Assembly (NCBI RefSeq): GCF_003337215.1 | Contig: NZ_QPIG01000002.1 | Span: forward strand, 310,001-374,000 | Length of the DNA stretch: 64,000 bases | DNA from: Oceanihabitans sediminis | Lineage (GTDB): Bacteria > Bacteroidota > Bacteroidia > Flavobacteriales > Flavobacteriaceae | Direction: 5' to 3' | Shown: piece after piece, positions 8,573 through 16,751 of the stretch | How the letters are laid out: each line of letters opens with the position of its first letter | Position numbering within the stretch: the first letter of the stretch is position 1 | Translations under genes and position numbers: made by a program | Notes under the pieces: generated by a model | Told to the model about the DNA's origin: nothing | Databases searched by the model: none | Seen by the model: only the letters and a program-made list of their open reading frames with translations

Positions 8573-9751
8573 AATAAAGAAATACTAACTACTGAAATTC
8601 AGAAGTTTATAAATAAAAACATAAACACTGATATAGCTTCTTTATTGCTAAAAGGAATTCCTTTTACTACAGGAGATTCTAAAGATGTAATAGAACAAAT
8701 TGAAGCAAAAAAACGTTGCAAAACGAAACTTTCTAGCTGGTATTCTACAGAAAACATATACTATCCTAACAAGCTAAACATCGAGCAAACTTCTTCTGAA
8801 GTTACAGCAGAATATAAAGCTAATTTAGTTGAAGGAAACAGTATCATAGATCTGACAGGCGGTTTTGGAGTAGATTGTTTTTACTTTTCCAAACAGTTTA
8901 ATAAAGTAACCCATTGCGAAATTAATACAGACTTATCGCAAATTGTTACACACAATTATAAACAGCTTAAAGTTTCCAATATTAAAACCATTGCAAGCGA
9001 TGGTATAGACTATTTAAAAAACTCTGAAGAAATTTATGATTGGATTTATATTGATCCTTCTAGAAGAAACGACACCAAAGGCAAGGTCTTCTTTTTAAAC
9101 GATTGTTTACCAAATGTACCAGAACATTTAGATATACTTTTTAAAAAGTCGAACAATATATTAATTAAAACCTCTCCTTTATTAGATATTTCCGTAGGAT
9201 TGAATGAATTGAAAAACGTTAAAAACATTCATATCCTTGCGGTAAATAATGAAGTAAAAGAACTACTTTGGATTCTTGAGAAAGACTATAATAGCCCTAT
9301 AAAAATAGAGACTTGTAACCTTAAGAAAGACACTAAGGAAGTATTTAGTTTTTATTTAAATGAAGAAACTTCTGCAGAAGCTTCATATAACTTACCACTC
9401 ACCTATTTATACGAACCGAATGCAGCAATCATGAAATCTGGTGCATTCTCTTCTATTTCTGATAAATTAAAAGTAGAAAAACTTCATAAACATTCGCATT
9501 TATACACAAGTGAAGAACTTCTTGCTTTTCCAGGAAGAGTATTTAAGATTGAAAAAGTGATTGCTTACAATAAAAAACTTATAAAGAAAGAAGCGATTAA
9601 TAAAGCCAATATTGCCACTAGAAACTTCCCGGAGTCTGTTGACCAAATAAGAAAGAAACACAAAATCAAAGAAGGTGGAGATGTTTATTTGTTTTTTACT
9701 ACTGATTTAGAAAACAACAAAATCATACTAAAAACAAAAAAGGTTACATAA
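8573..9751 (+). CDS. THUMP-like domain class I SAM methyltransferase
   Basis: The protein has a methyltransferase core with the glycine motif IDLTGGFGVDC, the acidic CEIN after the second strand, and WIYIDPSRR, an IDPP-like catalytic region. A C-terminal THUMP-like domain follows. This points to an RNA- or nucleic-acid-directed methyltransferase; the target is unknown. The first conventional start is a TTG at 8645 (368 residues), but the in-frame stretch 8561-8644 also reads as coding (for example FNKEILTTEIQKFINKN) without ATG, GTG or TTG. I place the 5' end near 8573 on that basis. The stop codon lies inside the following terminator hairpin. Confidence 0.7.
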   Translation, partial: NKEILTTEIQKFINKNINTDIASLLLKGIPFTTGDSKDVIEQIEAKKRCKTKLSSWYSTENIYYPNKLNIEQTSSEVTAEYKANLVEGNSIIDLTGGFGVDCFYFSKQFNKVTHCEINTDLSQIVTHNYKQLKVSNIKTIASDGIDYLKNSEEIYDWIYIDPSRRNDTKGKVFFLNDCLPNVPEHLDILFKKSNNILIKTSPLLDISVGLNELKNVKNIHILAVNNEVKELLWILEKDYNSPIKIETCNLKKDTKEVFSFYLNEETSAEASYNLPLTYLYEPNAAIMKSGAFSSISDKLKVEKLHKHSHLYTSEELLAFPGRVFKIEKVIAYNKKLIKKEAINKANIATRNFPESVDQIRKKHKIKEGGDVYLFFTTDLENNKIILKTKKVT

Positions 9752-9768
9752 AATATGTAACCTTTTTT
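9735..9768. terminator. Bidirectional terminator between convergent genes
   Basis: A perfect stem (AAAAAAGGTTACATA with its complement) has A and T tracts on the two flanks. It serves both the methyltransferase (plus) and the aminotransferase-fold gene (minus), and overlaps the methyltransferase stop codon at 9749-9751. Confidence 0.85.
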
Positions 9769-9791
9769 AATATATACGTTTTAACGATTTA

Positions 9792-11051
9792 TTACTCGCC
9801 CATTGCTTTCATTACTGAAGCAGACATGCGTTTGTATGTTCCGTTTGTTAAACGCTCTCTAATTGCATCAAAAGCATCTAGTGTTTCAGCAACATCTTCT
9901 AATGTATGCGTAGCTGTAGGAATCATTCTTAATAAGATTAATCCTTTTGGTATTACAGGATACACAACAATAGAACAGAAAATTCCGTAGTTTTCTCTTA
10001 AATCTCTTACAAGCGCCATTGCTTCTGGAATACTTCCGTTTAAATATACAGGAGTTACACAACTTTGCGTTGTTCCTATATCAAATCCGCGCTCTTTTAA
10101 TCCAGTTTGTAATGCATTAACTATCGTCCATAAGTTTTTCTTTAACTCTGGCATAGTACGCAACATGTCAAGACGCTTTAAAGCACCAACAACTAATTGC
10201 ATTTGCAGAGATTTAGCAAACATTTGAGAACGTAAATTGTATTTTAAATAATCAATTACTTCTTGATCGGCTGCAATAAAAGCTCCTGTACTTGCCATTG
10301 ACTTAGCAAATGTTGCAAAGTACACATCAATATCATCTTGAACCCCTTGCTCTTCACCTGCTCCTGCTCCTGTAGCACCTAAAGTACCAAAACCATGAGC
10401 ATCATCTACAAAAAGTCTGAAATTATATTTTTTCTTAAGCTCAACAATTTCTTTTAAACGACCTTGTTCTCCACGCATTCCAAAAACACCTTCAGAAATA
10501 ACTAGGATTCCTCCTCCAGTTTGTTCTGCCATTTTTGTTGCCCTCTCTAAGTTTTTCTCTAAACTTGCTACATCGTTGTGTTTATAAGTAAAACGCTTAC
10601 CCATGTGTAAACGAACACCATCAATAATACAAGCGTGAGCATCTACATCGTATACAATAATATCGTCTTTAGATACTAAAGCATCAATTGTAGAAACCAT
10701 TCCTTGGTAACCAAAGTTTAATAAATAAGCTGCATCCTTTTTAACAAAAGCTGCTAATTCATTTTGTAATTGCTCATGTAATTCAGTATGACCAGACATC
10801 ATACGTGCTCCCATAGGATAAGCAGAACCATATTTTAATGCCGCTTCAGCATCTACCTTACGTACTTCAGGGTGGTTTGCCAAGCCTAGGTAGTCATTAA
10901 TACTCCAGGTAATTACTTCTTTTCCTTGAAATTTCATTCGGTTAGAAATTTCCCCTTCTAGTTTTGGGAAAACAAAATAACCTTCTGCTTGAGCCGCCCA
11001 TTTTCCTAAAGGACCTTTATCTTTGTAAATTTTTTCAAATAAATCTTTCAT
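9792..11051 (-). CDS. Alpha-oxoamine synthase family PLP enzyme; probable cysteate (or serine) fatty acyltransferase
   Basis: This 419-residue fold-type I PLP enzyme belongs to the family of serine palmitoyltransferase, BioF and Kbl. The substrate-region SGHTELHEQLQ, the cofactor-binding DDAHGFG (residues 216-222) and the Schiff-base lysine K250 in FATFAKSMAS are visible. It should condense an amino acid with an acyl thioester, losing CO2. Flavobacterial homologues include the Flavobacterium johnsoniae cysteate fatty acyltransferase, which makes the capnine (sulfonolipid) backbone, and Bacteroides serine palmitoyltransferase. The neighbouring cysteine-synthase-like gene favours cysteate. It has its own TAATTTTG promoter element, and a terminator separates it from the upstream gene. 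The enzyme class is secure; the amino-acid substrate is inferred. Confidence 0.85.
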   Translation of the reverse strand: MKDLFEKIYKDKGPLGKWAAQAEGYFVFPKLEGEISNRMKFQGKEVITWSINDYLGLANHPEVRKVDAEAALKYGSAYPMGARMMSGHTELHEQLQNELAAFVKKDAAYLLNFGYQGMVSTIDALVSKDDIIVYDVDAHACIIDGVRLHMGKRFTYKHNDVASLEKNLERATKMAEQTGGGILVISEGVFGMRGEQGRLKEIVELKKKYNFRLFVDDAHGFGTLGATGAGAGEEQGVQDDIDVYFATFAKSMASTGAFIAADQEVIDYLKYNLRSQMFAKSLQMQLVVGALKRLDMLRTMPELKKNLWTIVNALQTGLKERGFDIGTTQSCVTPVYLNGSIPEAMALVRDLRENYGIFCSIVVYPVIPKGLILLRMIPTATHTLEDVAETLDAFDAIRERLTNGTYKRMSASVMKAMGE

Positions 11052-11076
11052 CTGCTATCACTCTTAGTTAGTTGTA

Positions 11077-11084
11077 CAAAATTA
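11077..11084 (-). promoter_or_regulatory. -7 element TAATTTTG for the alpha-oxoamine synthase gene
   Basis: An exact TANNTTTG match on the minus strand, 25 bases upstream of the ATG at 11051. Confidence 0.55.
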
Positions 11085-11131
11085 GAGATTTCTGTTAACT
11101 AAACATAATCTTTTTATGTACTATTTTAAAC

Positions 11132-11170
11132 AAAAAAGACAGAAAGTTTCAATGTAGAAACTCTCTATCT
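11132..11170 (-). terminator. Terminator after the cysteine-synthase-like gene
   Basis: Read on the minus strand, a 14-base stem with two G-U pairs (arms 11137-11150 and 11157-11170, six-base loop) is followed by six T residues. It makes the two PLP-enzyme genes separate transcription units. Confidence 0.7.
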
Positions 11171-11188
11171 TAAATTATGTAATTATTA

Positions 11189-12229
11189 TTATTTTATATA
11201 CTGAATACCTTGTGCTTCAACTTTGTTTTCACTGTCAAAGAAGCCTTGTTCTTCCATCCACTTATCGCTATAAATTTTACTCATATAACGAGAACCATGG
11301 TCTGGGAATAAGATTACAACCTTTGAGTTTTCATCAAACTCACCGGCTTCATTTAGTTGCTTTACAGCTTGCATTGCTGCACCAGAAGTATACCCAACAA
11401 ACAAACCTTCGGTTTTTGCTATCTCTCTTGCAGTATGTGCACTTTCTTCATCGGTTACTTTAACAAACTCATCAATTTGATCAAAATCTGTTGCCGTTGG
11501 AATTAAATTTTTTCCTAAACCTTCGATTCTATATGGATAGATTTCTTTTTCATCAAATTCTCTAGTTTCGTGATATTTTTTAATCACAGAACCATAAGCA
11601 TCTACTCCAATGACTTTAATATTTGGATTCTGCTCCTTTAAATATTTTGCAGTACCAGAGATAGTACCTCCTGTTCCACTACAAGCTACTAAATGCGTGA
11701 TTTTCCCTTCAGTTTGATTCCAAATTTCAGGACCAGTAGAATGGTAGTGCGCTTCAATATTTAACTCGTTAAAATATTGGTTAATATATACCGAACCTTT
11801 AGTTTCTTCGTGTAAGCGTTTTGCTACTTCATAATAAGATCTTGGATCGTCTGAACTAACGTGAGCTGGGCATACATATACCTTTGCTCCCATCGTTTTT
11901 AACATATCAATCTTATCTGGAGAAGATTTTGAACTTACTGCTAAAATACAATCGTATCCTTTTATAATACTCACCATAGCAATACTGAATCCTGTATTAC
12001 CAGAAGTAGTTTCTATTATGGTATCACCAGGCTTTAATATTCCGTGCTTTTCAGCTTGCTCTATGATATATAATGCAATTCTATCTTTAGCAGAATTTCC
12101 TGGATTAAAAGACTCAACTTTTGCATGGTATTCTCCTTTTAAAGGAGCTGTTATTTTGTTTAATTTAATTAGAGGAGTATTCCCTATTAAATCTAATACG
12201 TTATCAAATACTTGATTATTTTTTGCCAT
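11189..12229 (-). CDS. Cysteine synthase/cystathionine beta-synthase-like PLP enzyme; candidate cysteate synthase
   Basis: A 346-residue fold-type II PLP enzyme. The Schiff-base lysine is K48 in [10 protein letters not shown], the cofactor phosphate loop is SGTGGT, and the substrate loop is TTSGNTG at residues 74-80. It lacks the heme and CBS domains of cystathionine beta-synthase. Standard annotation would be cysteine synthase or beta-synthase. Its position beside an acyltransferase of the capnine type suggests a CapA-like cysteate synthase, which makes L-cysteate from O-phosphoserine and sulfite. I cannot tell these apart from motifs alone. A TATTTTTG promoter element lies at 12271-12278 and a terminator follows the gene. 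Confidence 0.85.
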   Translation of the reverse strand: MAKNNQVFDNVLDLIGNTPLIKLNKITAPLKGEYHAKVESFNPGNSAKDRIALYIIEQAEKHGILKPGDTIIETTSGNTGFSIAMVSIIKGYDCILAVSSKSSPDKIDMLKTMGAKVYVCPAHVSSDDPRSYYEVAKRLHEETKGSVYINQYFNELNIEAHYHSTGPEIWNQTEGKITHLVACSGTGGTISGTAKYLKEQNPNIKVIGVDAYGSVIKKYHETREFDEKEIYPYRIEGLGKNLIPTATDFDQIDEFVKVTDEESAHTAREIAKTEGLFVGYTSGAAMQAVKQLNEAGEFDENSKVVILFPDHGSRYMSKIYSDKWMEEQGFFDSENKVEAQGIQYIK

Positions 12230-12270
12230 AAAATTGTTTTAAGCTGTTATAAGAAATAACATAAACCCTG

Positions 12271-12278
12271 CAAAAATA
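12271..12278 (-). promoter_or_regulatory. -7 element TATTTTTG for the cysteine-synthase-like gene
   Basis: An exact TANNTTTG match on the minus strand, 41 bases upstream of the ATG at 12229. It lies just downstream of the stop of oligopeptidase B. Confidence 0.55.
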
Positions 12279-12291
12279 CGAAAAATATTTT

Positions 12292-14352
12292 TTATAGCTT
12301 AATTCCTTCTAAATCTAGTAAAAATGCGTACTCCAAAGCCACTTCTTTTAAGCTTTCAAAACGACCAGAAGCCCCACCATGACCCGATTCCATATCTATA
12401 TGCAAGAGCAATTTATTGGTATCTGTTTTTAGTTCTCTAAGCTTAGCTACCCACTTTGCTGGTTCCCAATATTGTACTTGTGAATCATGTAAACCTGTTG
12501 TTACTAATATATTTGGATAGTTTTGTGCTACTACATTATCATACGGAGAATAGGACAACATATAATCATAATATTCTTTGTCATTAGGGTTTCCCCATTC
12601 ATCATATTCACCTGTTGTTAATGGAATAGTATCATCAAGCATCGTAGTAACTACATCTACAAACGGAACAGCGGCAATAATACCTTTGTATAATTCTGGA
12701 TTAAGATTTGCAATCACTCCCATTAGTAATCCTCCGGCTGAGCCACCACTTGCATATAAATGTTCTTTAGAAGTATAATTCTCTTCAATTAAAAATTTAG
12801 AACAATCAATAAAGTCATAAAAAGTATTCTTTTTATGCTTTAATTTTCCTTTTTCATACCAATCTCTCCCTAAATACTCTCCCCCTCTAATGTGTGCAAT
12901 AGCAAAAATAAACCCTCTATCTAATAGGCTTAATCGAATTGTTGAAAAGTAAGGGTCTATAGTAGATCCATAAGAACCATATGCATATTGTAACAATGGG
13001 TTTGTCCCATCTAATTTTAATCCTTTTTTATGTACTAAAGAAATTGGAATTTTCACTCCGTCTCGAGCAGTTGCCCAAATGCGCTTTGAAGTATAATTTT
13101 CTTTATCAAAATTTTTATCTAGAACTTCTTGTTCTTTTTTAACCTCTTTAGTTTTTGTTTTAAAATTATAGTCTATAACGGAACTTGGAGTAGTAAGTGA
13201 GTTAAACGAATACCTTAAAACATCACTATTAAAGTCTGGATTATTCCCAGTGTAAGCCGTGTAAGTTTCACTATCAAAAGGAAGGTAGTAATCTTCCGTT
13301 CCGTTCCAGTTTATAATTCTAATTTTATTTAAACCATTCTGTCGTTCACTTACAACCAAATAATCTTTAAAAATCTCTATATCTTCTAATAAAACATCTT
13401 CTCGATGTGGCAACACATCTTCCCAATATTCTTTTTCGGTTTGATTTTCGTTTGTTTTTTGAAGCTTAAAGTTTACTGCATTATCTTTATTAGAAATTAT
13501 AAAGAAATTGTCTTTATAATGCGCAATGGCATAATCTAATTCTCTTTGCCTTTTTTGAAAAATTTTAAATTCGCCATCTGGATTATCGGCATGTAAAATT
13601 CTATACTCCGTTGTTAAAGTGCTAGAAGAACCTATAATTAAATATTTTCTAGACTTTGTTTTGTATATGAAAGTATTGAAGGTTTCATCTTCTTCATGAA
13701 AAACCTCCTTATCTTCTTCTACACTTGTATGCAGTTTATGTTTAAATATTTTAAAAGCACGCAGGGTAACTTCGTCTTTTCTCGAATAAAACAGTGTTTT
13801 ATTGTCGTTAGCCCAAGTGATTCCTCCTGTTGCATTTTTAATTTCTTCCGGATAAATTTCTCCTGTAATCAGGTTTTTAATCTGAATAGTATATTGTCTT
13901 CTACTAACTGTATCGGTTGAAAAAGCAGCCAAAGTGTTATCTGGACTAATAGAAATTCCTCCTAATTTGAAATAGTTAAAACCCTTTGCCATTTCGTTGC
14001 AATCAAAAAGCAATTCTTCTGGAGCATCTAAGCTTTCTTTTTTCCTTGTATAAATTGGGTAATCTTTCCCTTTTTCAAATTTTGTTATATACCAATACCC
14101 ATTAAGTTTATAAGGAACAGAAGAGTCATCTTCCTTTATTCTAGCTTTCATTTCTTTAAAAAGCTCTTTCTGTAAAGGTTCTGTATGTGCTAGTACACTT
14201 TTTGTATAATCATTTTCTGCATATAAATAATCTAAAACATTTTGATCATTTCTATTATTCAGCCAAAAATAATTATCAATTCTTACGTCTTCATGCGCTT
14301 CCAGTTTTTGTGGAATTTTCTTTGCTATTGGAGGATTTGGTAGTTTTTTCAA
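12292..14352 (-). CDS. ptrB: Oligopeptidase B (S9A family serine peptidase)
   Basis: A 686-residue prolyl-oligopeptidase-family enzyme that cleaves short peptides after Lys or Arg. The N-terminal beta-propeller region begins with the family PPIAKKIP and DNYFWLNNR motifs. In the C-terminal alpha/beta-hydrolase domain the triad can be placed: S538 in GGSAGG, D623 in GLHDSQVQYWE and H658 in ESGHGG. Length is typical. There is no convincing signal peptide, so it is probably cytoplasmic. It is divergent from ybaB, with a TATTTTTG element 31 bases upstream. Confidence 0.93.
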   Translation of the reverse strand: MKKLPNPPIAKKIPQKLEAHEDVRIDNYFWLNNRNDQNVLDYLYAENDYTKSVLAHTEPLQKELFKEMKARIKEDDSSVPYKLNGYWYITKFEKGKDYPIYTRKKESLDAPEELLFDCNEMAKGFNYFKLGGISISPDNTLAAFSTDTVSRRQYTIQIKNLITGEIYPEEIKNATGGITWANDNKTLFYSRKDEVTLRAFKIFKHKLHTSVEEDKEVFHEEDETFNTFIYKTKSRKYLIIGSSSTLTTEYRILHADNPDGEFKIFQKRQRELDYAIAHYKDNFFIISNKDNAVNFKLQKTNENQTEKEYWEDVLPHREDVLLEDIEIFKDYLVVSERQNGLNKIRIINWNGTEDYYLPFDSETYTAYTGNNPDFNSDVLRYSFNSLTTPSSVIDYNFKTKTKEVKKEQEVLDKNFDKENYTSKRIWATARDGVKIPISLVHKKGLKLDGTNPLLQYAYGSYGSTIDPYFSTIRLSLLDRGFIFAIAHIRGGEYLGRDWYEKGKLKHKKNTFYDFIDCSKFLIEENYTSKEHLYASGGSAGGLLMGVIANLNPELYKGIIAAVPFVDVVTTMLDDTIPLTTGEYDEWGNPNDKEYYDYMLSYSPYDNVVAQNYPNILVTTGLHDSQVQYWEPAKWVAKLRELKTDTNKLLLHIDMESGHGGASGRFESLKEVALEYAFLLDLEGIKL

Positions 14353-14382
14353 AAGTTGTAATTAATTCAAAATTATATTCTT

Positions 14383-14390
14383 CAAAAATA
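14383..14390 (-). promoter_or_regulatory. -7 element TATTTTTG for oligopeptidase B
   Basis: An exact TANNTTTG match on the minus strand, 30 bases upstream of the start. It faces away from the ybaB element 12 bases off. Confidence 0.5.
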
Positions 14391-14401
14391 GAAAAATTAA
14401 A

Positions 14402-14409
14402 TAGTTTTG
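14402..14409 (+). promoter_or_regulatory. -7 element TAGTTTTG for ybaB
   Basis: An exact TANNTTTG match 25 bases before the ybaB ATG. Confidence 0.55.
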
Positions 14410-14434
14410 TATGAAATTATAAATTATAAAAAAC

Positions 14435-14758
14435 ATGTTTGGAGACCTAATGGGAATGATGGGTAAACTTAAAGAAACCCAGCAAAAAGTTGAAGAAACT
14501 AAAAAGAGATTAGATACTGTTTTAGTGGATAGTAAAAGTAACGACGGAAAGGTTCAAGTTACTTTAACTGCCAATAGAACTATTAAGTCTATTGATATTG
14601 CAGATGAATTATTAGCCGACAAAGAAGAACTAGAAGACTACCTGATTCTTACTTTAAACAAAGCGATTGAAAAAGCTACGCAGGTTCACGAAACGGAAAT
14701 AGCTGCTGTTGCCAAAGATGGCATGCCAAACATTCCAGGAATGGATATGTTTAAATAG
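14435..14758 (+). CDS. YbaB/EbfC family nucleoid-associated protein
   Basis: A 107-residue DNA-binding protein of the YbaB/EbfC family: [20 protein letters not shown] at the start, a central strand pair and a C-terminal [11 protein letters not shown] tail. YbaB proteins form dimers that bind DNA with little specificity. In many bacteria the gene lies beside dnaX and recR; here it stands alone between oligopeptidase B and the OmpA-like gene. It has its own promoter element and a terminator at 14820-14852 shared with the convergent gene. Confidence 0.93.
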   Translation: MFGDLMGMMGKLKETQQKVEETKKRLDTVLVDSKSNDGKVQVTLTANRTIKSIDIADELLADKEELEDYLILTLNKAIEKATQVHETEIAAVAKDGMPNIPGMDMFK

Positions 14759-14819
14759 TGCTTTAAAACAATCGTAACTTTATAAGTTATTTTTTGAAAA
14801 ACACGAAAGTATAAAACAA

Positions 14820-14852
14820 AAAAAAAGGAAGCTAAATTAGCTTCCTTTTTTT
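14820..14852. terminator. Bidirectional terminator between ybaB and the OmpA-like gene
   Basis: A perfect stem (AAGGAAGCTAA with its complement, three-base loop) is flanked by an A run on the left and a T run on the right. Confidence 0.85.
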
Positions 14853-14870
14853 TTTAAGAGTTTGTGGTAA

Positions 14871-16544
14871 TTATTGGTTAATTACTCTAAACTGTGTTCT
14901 TCTGTTTACTAAGTGTTCTCTTTCTGTACAAGAAACACCATCAGCACATCTGTTAAGAAGTCTAGTTTCACCGTATCCGTTTGAAACAATTCTTGAAGAA
15001 TTAATTCCTTTAGAAATTAAGTAGTTAGTTACCGCTTGAGCTCTTCTTTCAGATAAAGCAAGGTTACTTTCTTTCGTGCCTCTTGAATCTGTATGAGAAG
15101 CAATCTCTACAGAAACACCATCAGCAAGAACTGGTAATAATTTTGCATCAATTTCAGCTTTAGCAGCTGCAGTTAATGTTGCAGAACCTAAGTTCCAGTT
15201 TATGTTAAGGTCGTTATACTCTACTAATTTACAGTCAACTTCTTTCCAAGTAGTCAAACCTCCTTTAGTTTGTAAAACTTCTTTAGTAACTGTTTTAGTT
15301 ACAGCAGGAACTATTGTTTCAACAACTTTAGAATCTTCTGTTAAGATAGTTTTCTTAATAGTAGAAGTCTTTTGAGGAATATCAATTACTCTTGTAGTTG
15401 GAGGCGTAACCATTACAGTACGCTTTAAAGTTTTGGTTTCTGCAGGAATTTCAACAACTCTTGTAGATTCTGGAATAATTACTGTTCTAGTAACTGTTTC
15501 TGTTTCTGCAGGAATTTCAATAACTCTAGTTGTAGGAGGTTGAACCATTACAACTCTTTTCATTGTTTTTGTTTTTTGAGGAACATCAATTACTCTCGTT
15601 GTTGGAGGAGAAACCATAACTACTCTTTTCTCTGTTTTAGTTTCCGCAGGAATATCAATTACTCTTGTAGAAGCTGGTTTAGAAACAACTTTTACAGTAT
15701 AAGTACCCATTCCACAGTCATCTCCACTAGTAGCTGGGTCACAATCTGGTGTTCTTACATAAGAAGCATCTGCTGCTAATTCTGTAGTATTTACAGTAAT
15801 ATTTTGAGCAGGAATACTCTTATAACACCAATATCTACAATCGTTAGGATCACTTGAAGCACAGTCTGCTGCAGGTGTATCACTCATTTCCCATCTAGCT
15901 GAAGCAGGCTTAACCTCTACAACTTGGTAGTTAGAAGAAAAACTTGCTGGTACTACTTTAATAGAAGTTCCGTACTCTCTCTTTTTATAAGATCTAGTTT
16001 CTGTTCCGTATTCCGCAGGAACTACTTCTAAACGTTGACTAGCTTCTTTTGTAACAACCGTGAAATCTTGTGTTTCATAAACAGCTGGTACAATTTCTAA
16101 ACGCTGACTAGCTTCTTGAGTTACAACAGTAAACTCTTGTGTTTCGTAAACTGCTGGTACAAGCTCTAAACGTTGAGATGCTTCTTTAACAACAACTGTT
16201 TCTGTAACTGTTTCTGTTCTAGAAGGAATTTTCTCTAAACGTTGAGATGCTTCTTTAACAACAACTTCAAAAGTTTGAGTTTCATAAACTGCAGGAACAA
16301 CTTCTAAGCGTTGGCTTGCGTTTTCTACTACTACTTCTTCTGTTGCTGTAGTAAATTTTGCTGGTACCGTACTCAATTTCTTATAAGCTGGAGATACCTG
16401 AATGGTAACATCTTGATTCACCCAAACATCCGGAGTTACACATCGAACGTAACATTTTCCTGGTTCAGGGTTGGTTGGTAAGTCTTGTGCAAATGCTGTA
16501 ATTGTTACAACAAAGGTCAAGATAGTTAGAAGAGTTTTTTTCAT
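14871..16544 (-). CDS. OmpA family protein with 23-residue repeats
   Basis: A 557-residue exported protein. A signal peptide (residues 1-20, ending TAFAQ) is followed by two blocks of 23-residue repeats, at about 76-190 (ASQRLEVVPAVYETQ type) and 292-405 (TRVIDIPAETKT type). A cysteine-rich linker at about 225-280 separates them. The C-terminus (about 450-557) is an OmpA/MotB peptidoglycan-binding domain with SHTDSRGTKESNLALSERRA and NRRTQF. It should sit in the periplasm or at the outer membrane and hold the murein. The repeats look beta-rich and may form a stalk; this is inferred. Two cysteine pairs near the OmpA domain could form disulfides. Confidence 0.85.
   Translation of the reverse strand: MKKTLLTILTFVVTITAFAQDLPTNPEPGKCYVRCVTPDVWVNQDVTIQVSPAYKKLSTVPAKFTTATEEVVVENASQRLEVVPAVYETQTFEVVVKEASQRLEKIPSRTETVTETVVVKEASQRLELVPAVYETQEFTVVTQEASQRLEIVPAVYETQDFTVVTKEASQRLEVVPAEYGTETRSYKKREYGTSIKVVPASFSSNYQVVEVKPASARWEMSDTPAADCASSDPNDCRYWCYKSIPAQNITVNTTELAADASYVRTPDCDPATSGDDCGMGTYTVKVVSKPASTRVIDIPAETKTEKRVVMVSPPTTRVIDVPQKTKTMKRVVMVQPPTTRVIEIPAETETVTRTVIIPESTRVVEIPAETKTLKRTVMVTPPTTRVIDIPQKTSTIKKTILTEDSKVVETIVPAVTKTVTKEVLQTKGGLTTWKEVDCKLVEYNDLNINWNLGSATLTAAAKAEIDAKLLPVLADGVSVEIASHTDSRGTKESNLALSERRAQAVTNYLISKGINSSRIVSNGYGETRLLNRCADGVSCTEREHLVNRRTQFRVINQ
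15330..15671 (-). repeat. Tandem 69-bp repeats, second block of the OmpA-like gene
   Basis: Units with the TRV(I/V)(D/E)(I/V)P core have their arginine at residues 294, 317, 340, 362 and 385, a 23-residue period with one 22-residue step. The pattern is a diverged form of the first block. Confidence 0.8.
15975..16319 (-). repeat. Tandem 69-bp repeats, first block of the OmpA-like gene
   Basis: Five units start at residues 76, 99, 122, 145 and 168, exactly 23 residues apart, each beginning ASQRLE. The last copy degenerates. Confidence 0.85.
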
Positions 16545-16751
16545 ATTAAGAAATTTTTAATGGTTAAAATTAAGACGTAAGACCCTGAAATTTAAATGTT
16601 TCAGGAATTACTAATTTCAGACAAAATAAATACTTATCAAACTATTCCTCCTTTTATGTAAGAAGAACTCTTTGTTTTTCGATGAAACACAAAAAATACC
16701 GACAAAACGTGTCGCATTATTGTTAAACCACTGACAATAAGACTGTTTAAT

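Noticed and set aside
16584-16605. A seven-base stem (CCTGAAA with its complement) upstream of the OmpA-like gene as a riboswitch or attenuator
   Set aside because: It is a single short stem with no conserved aptamer pattern, so regulation cannot be claimed.
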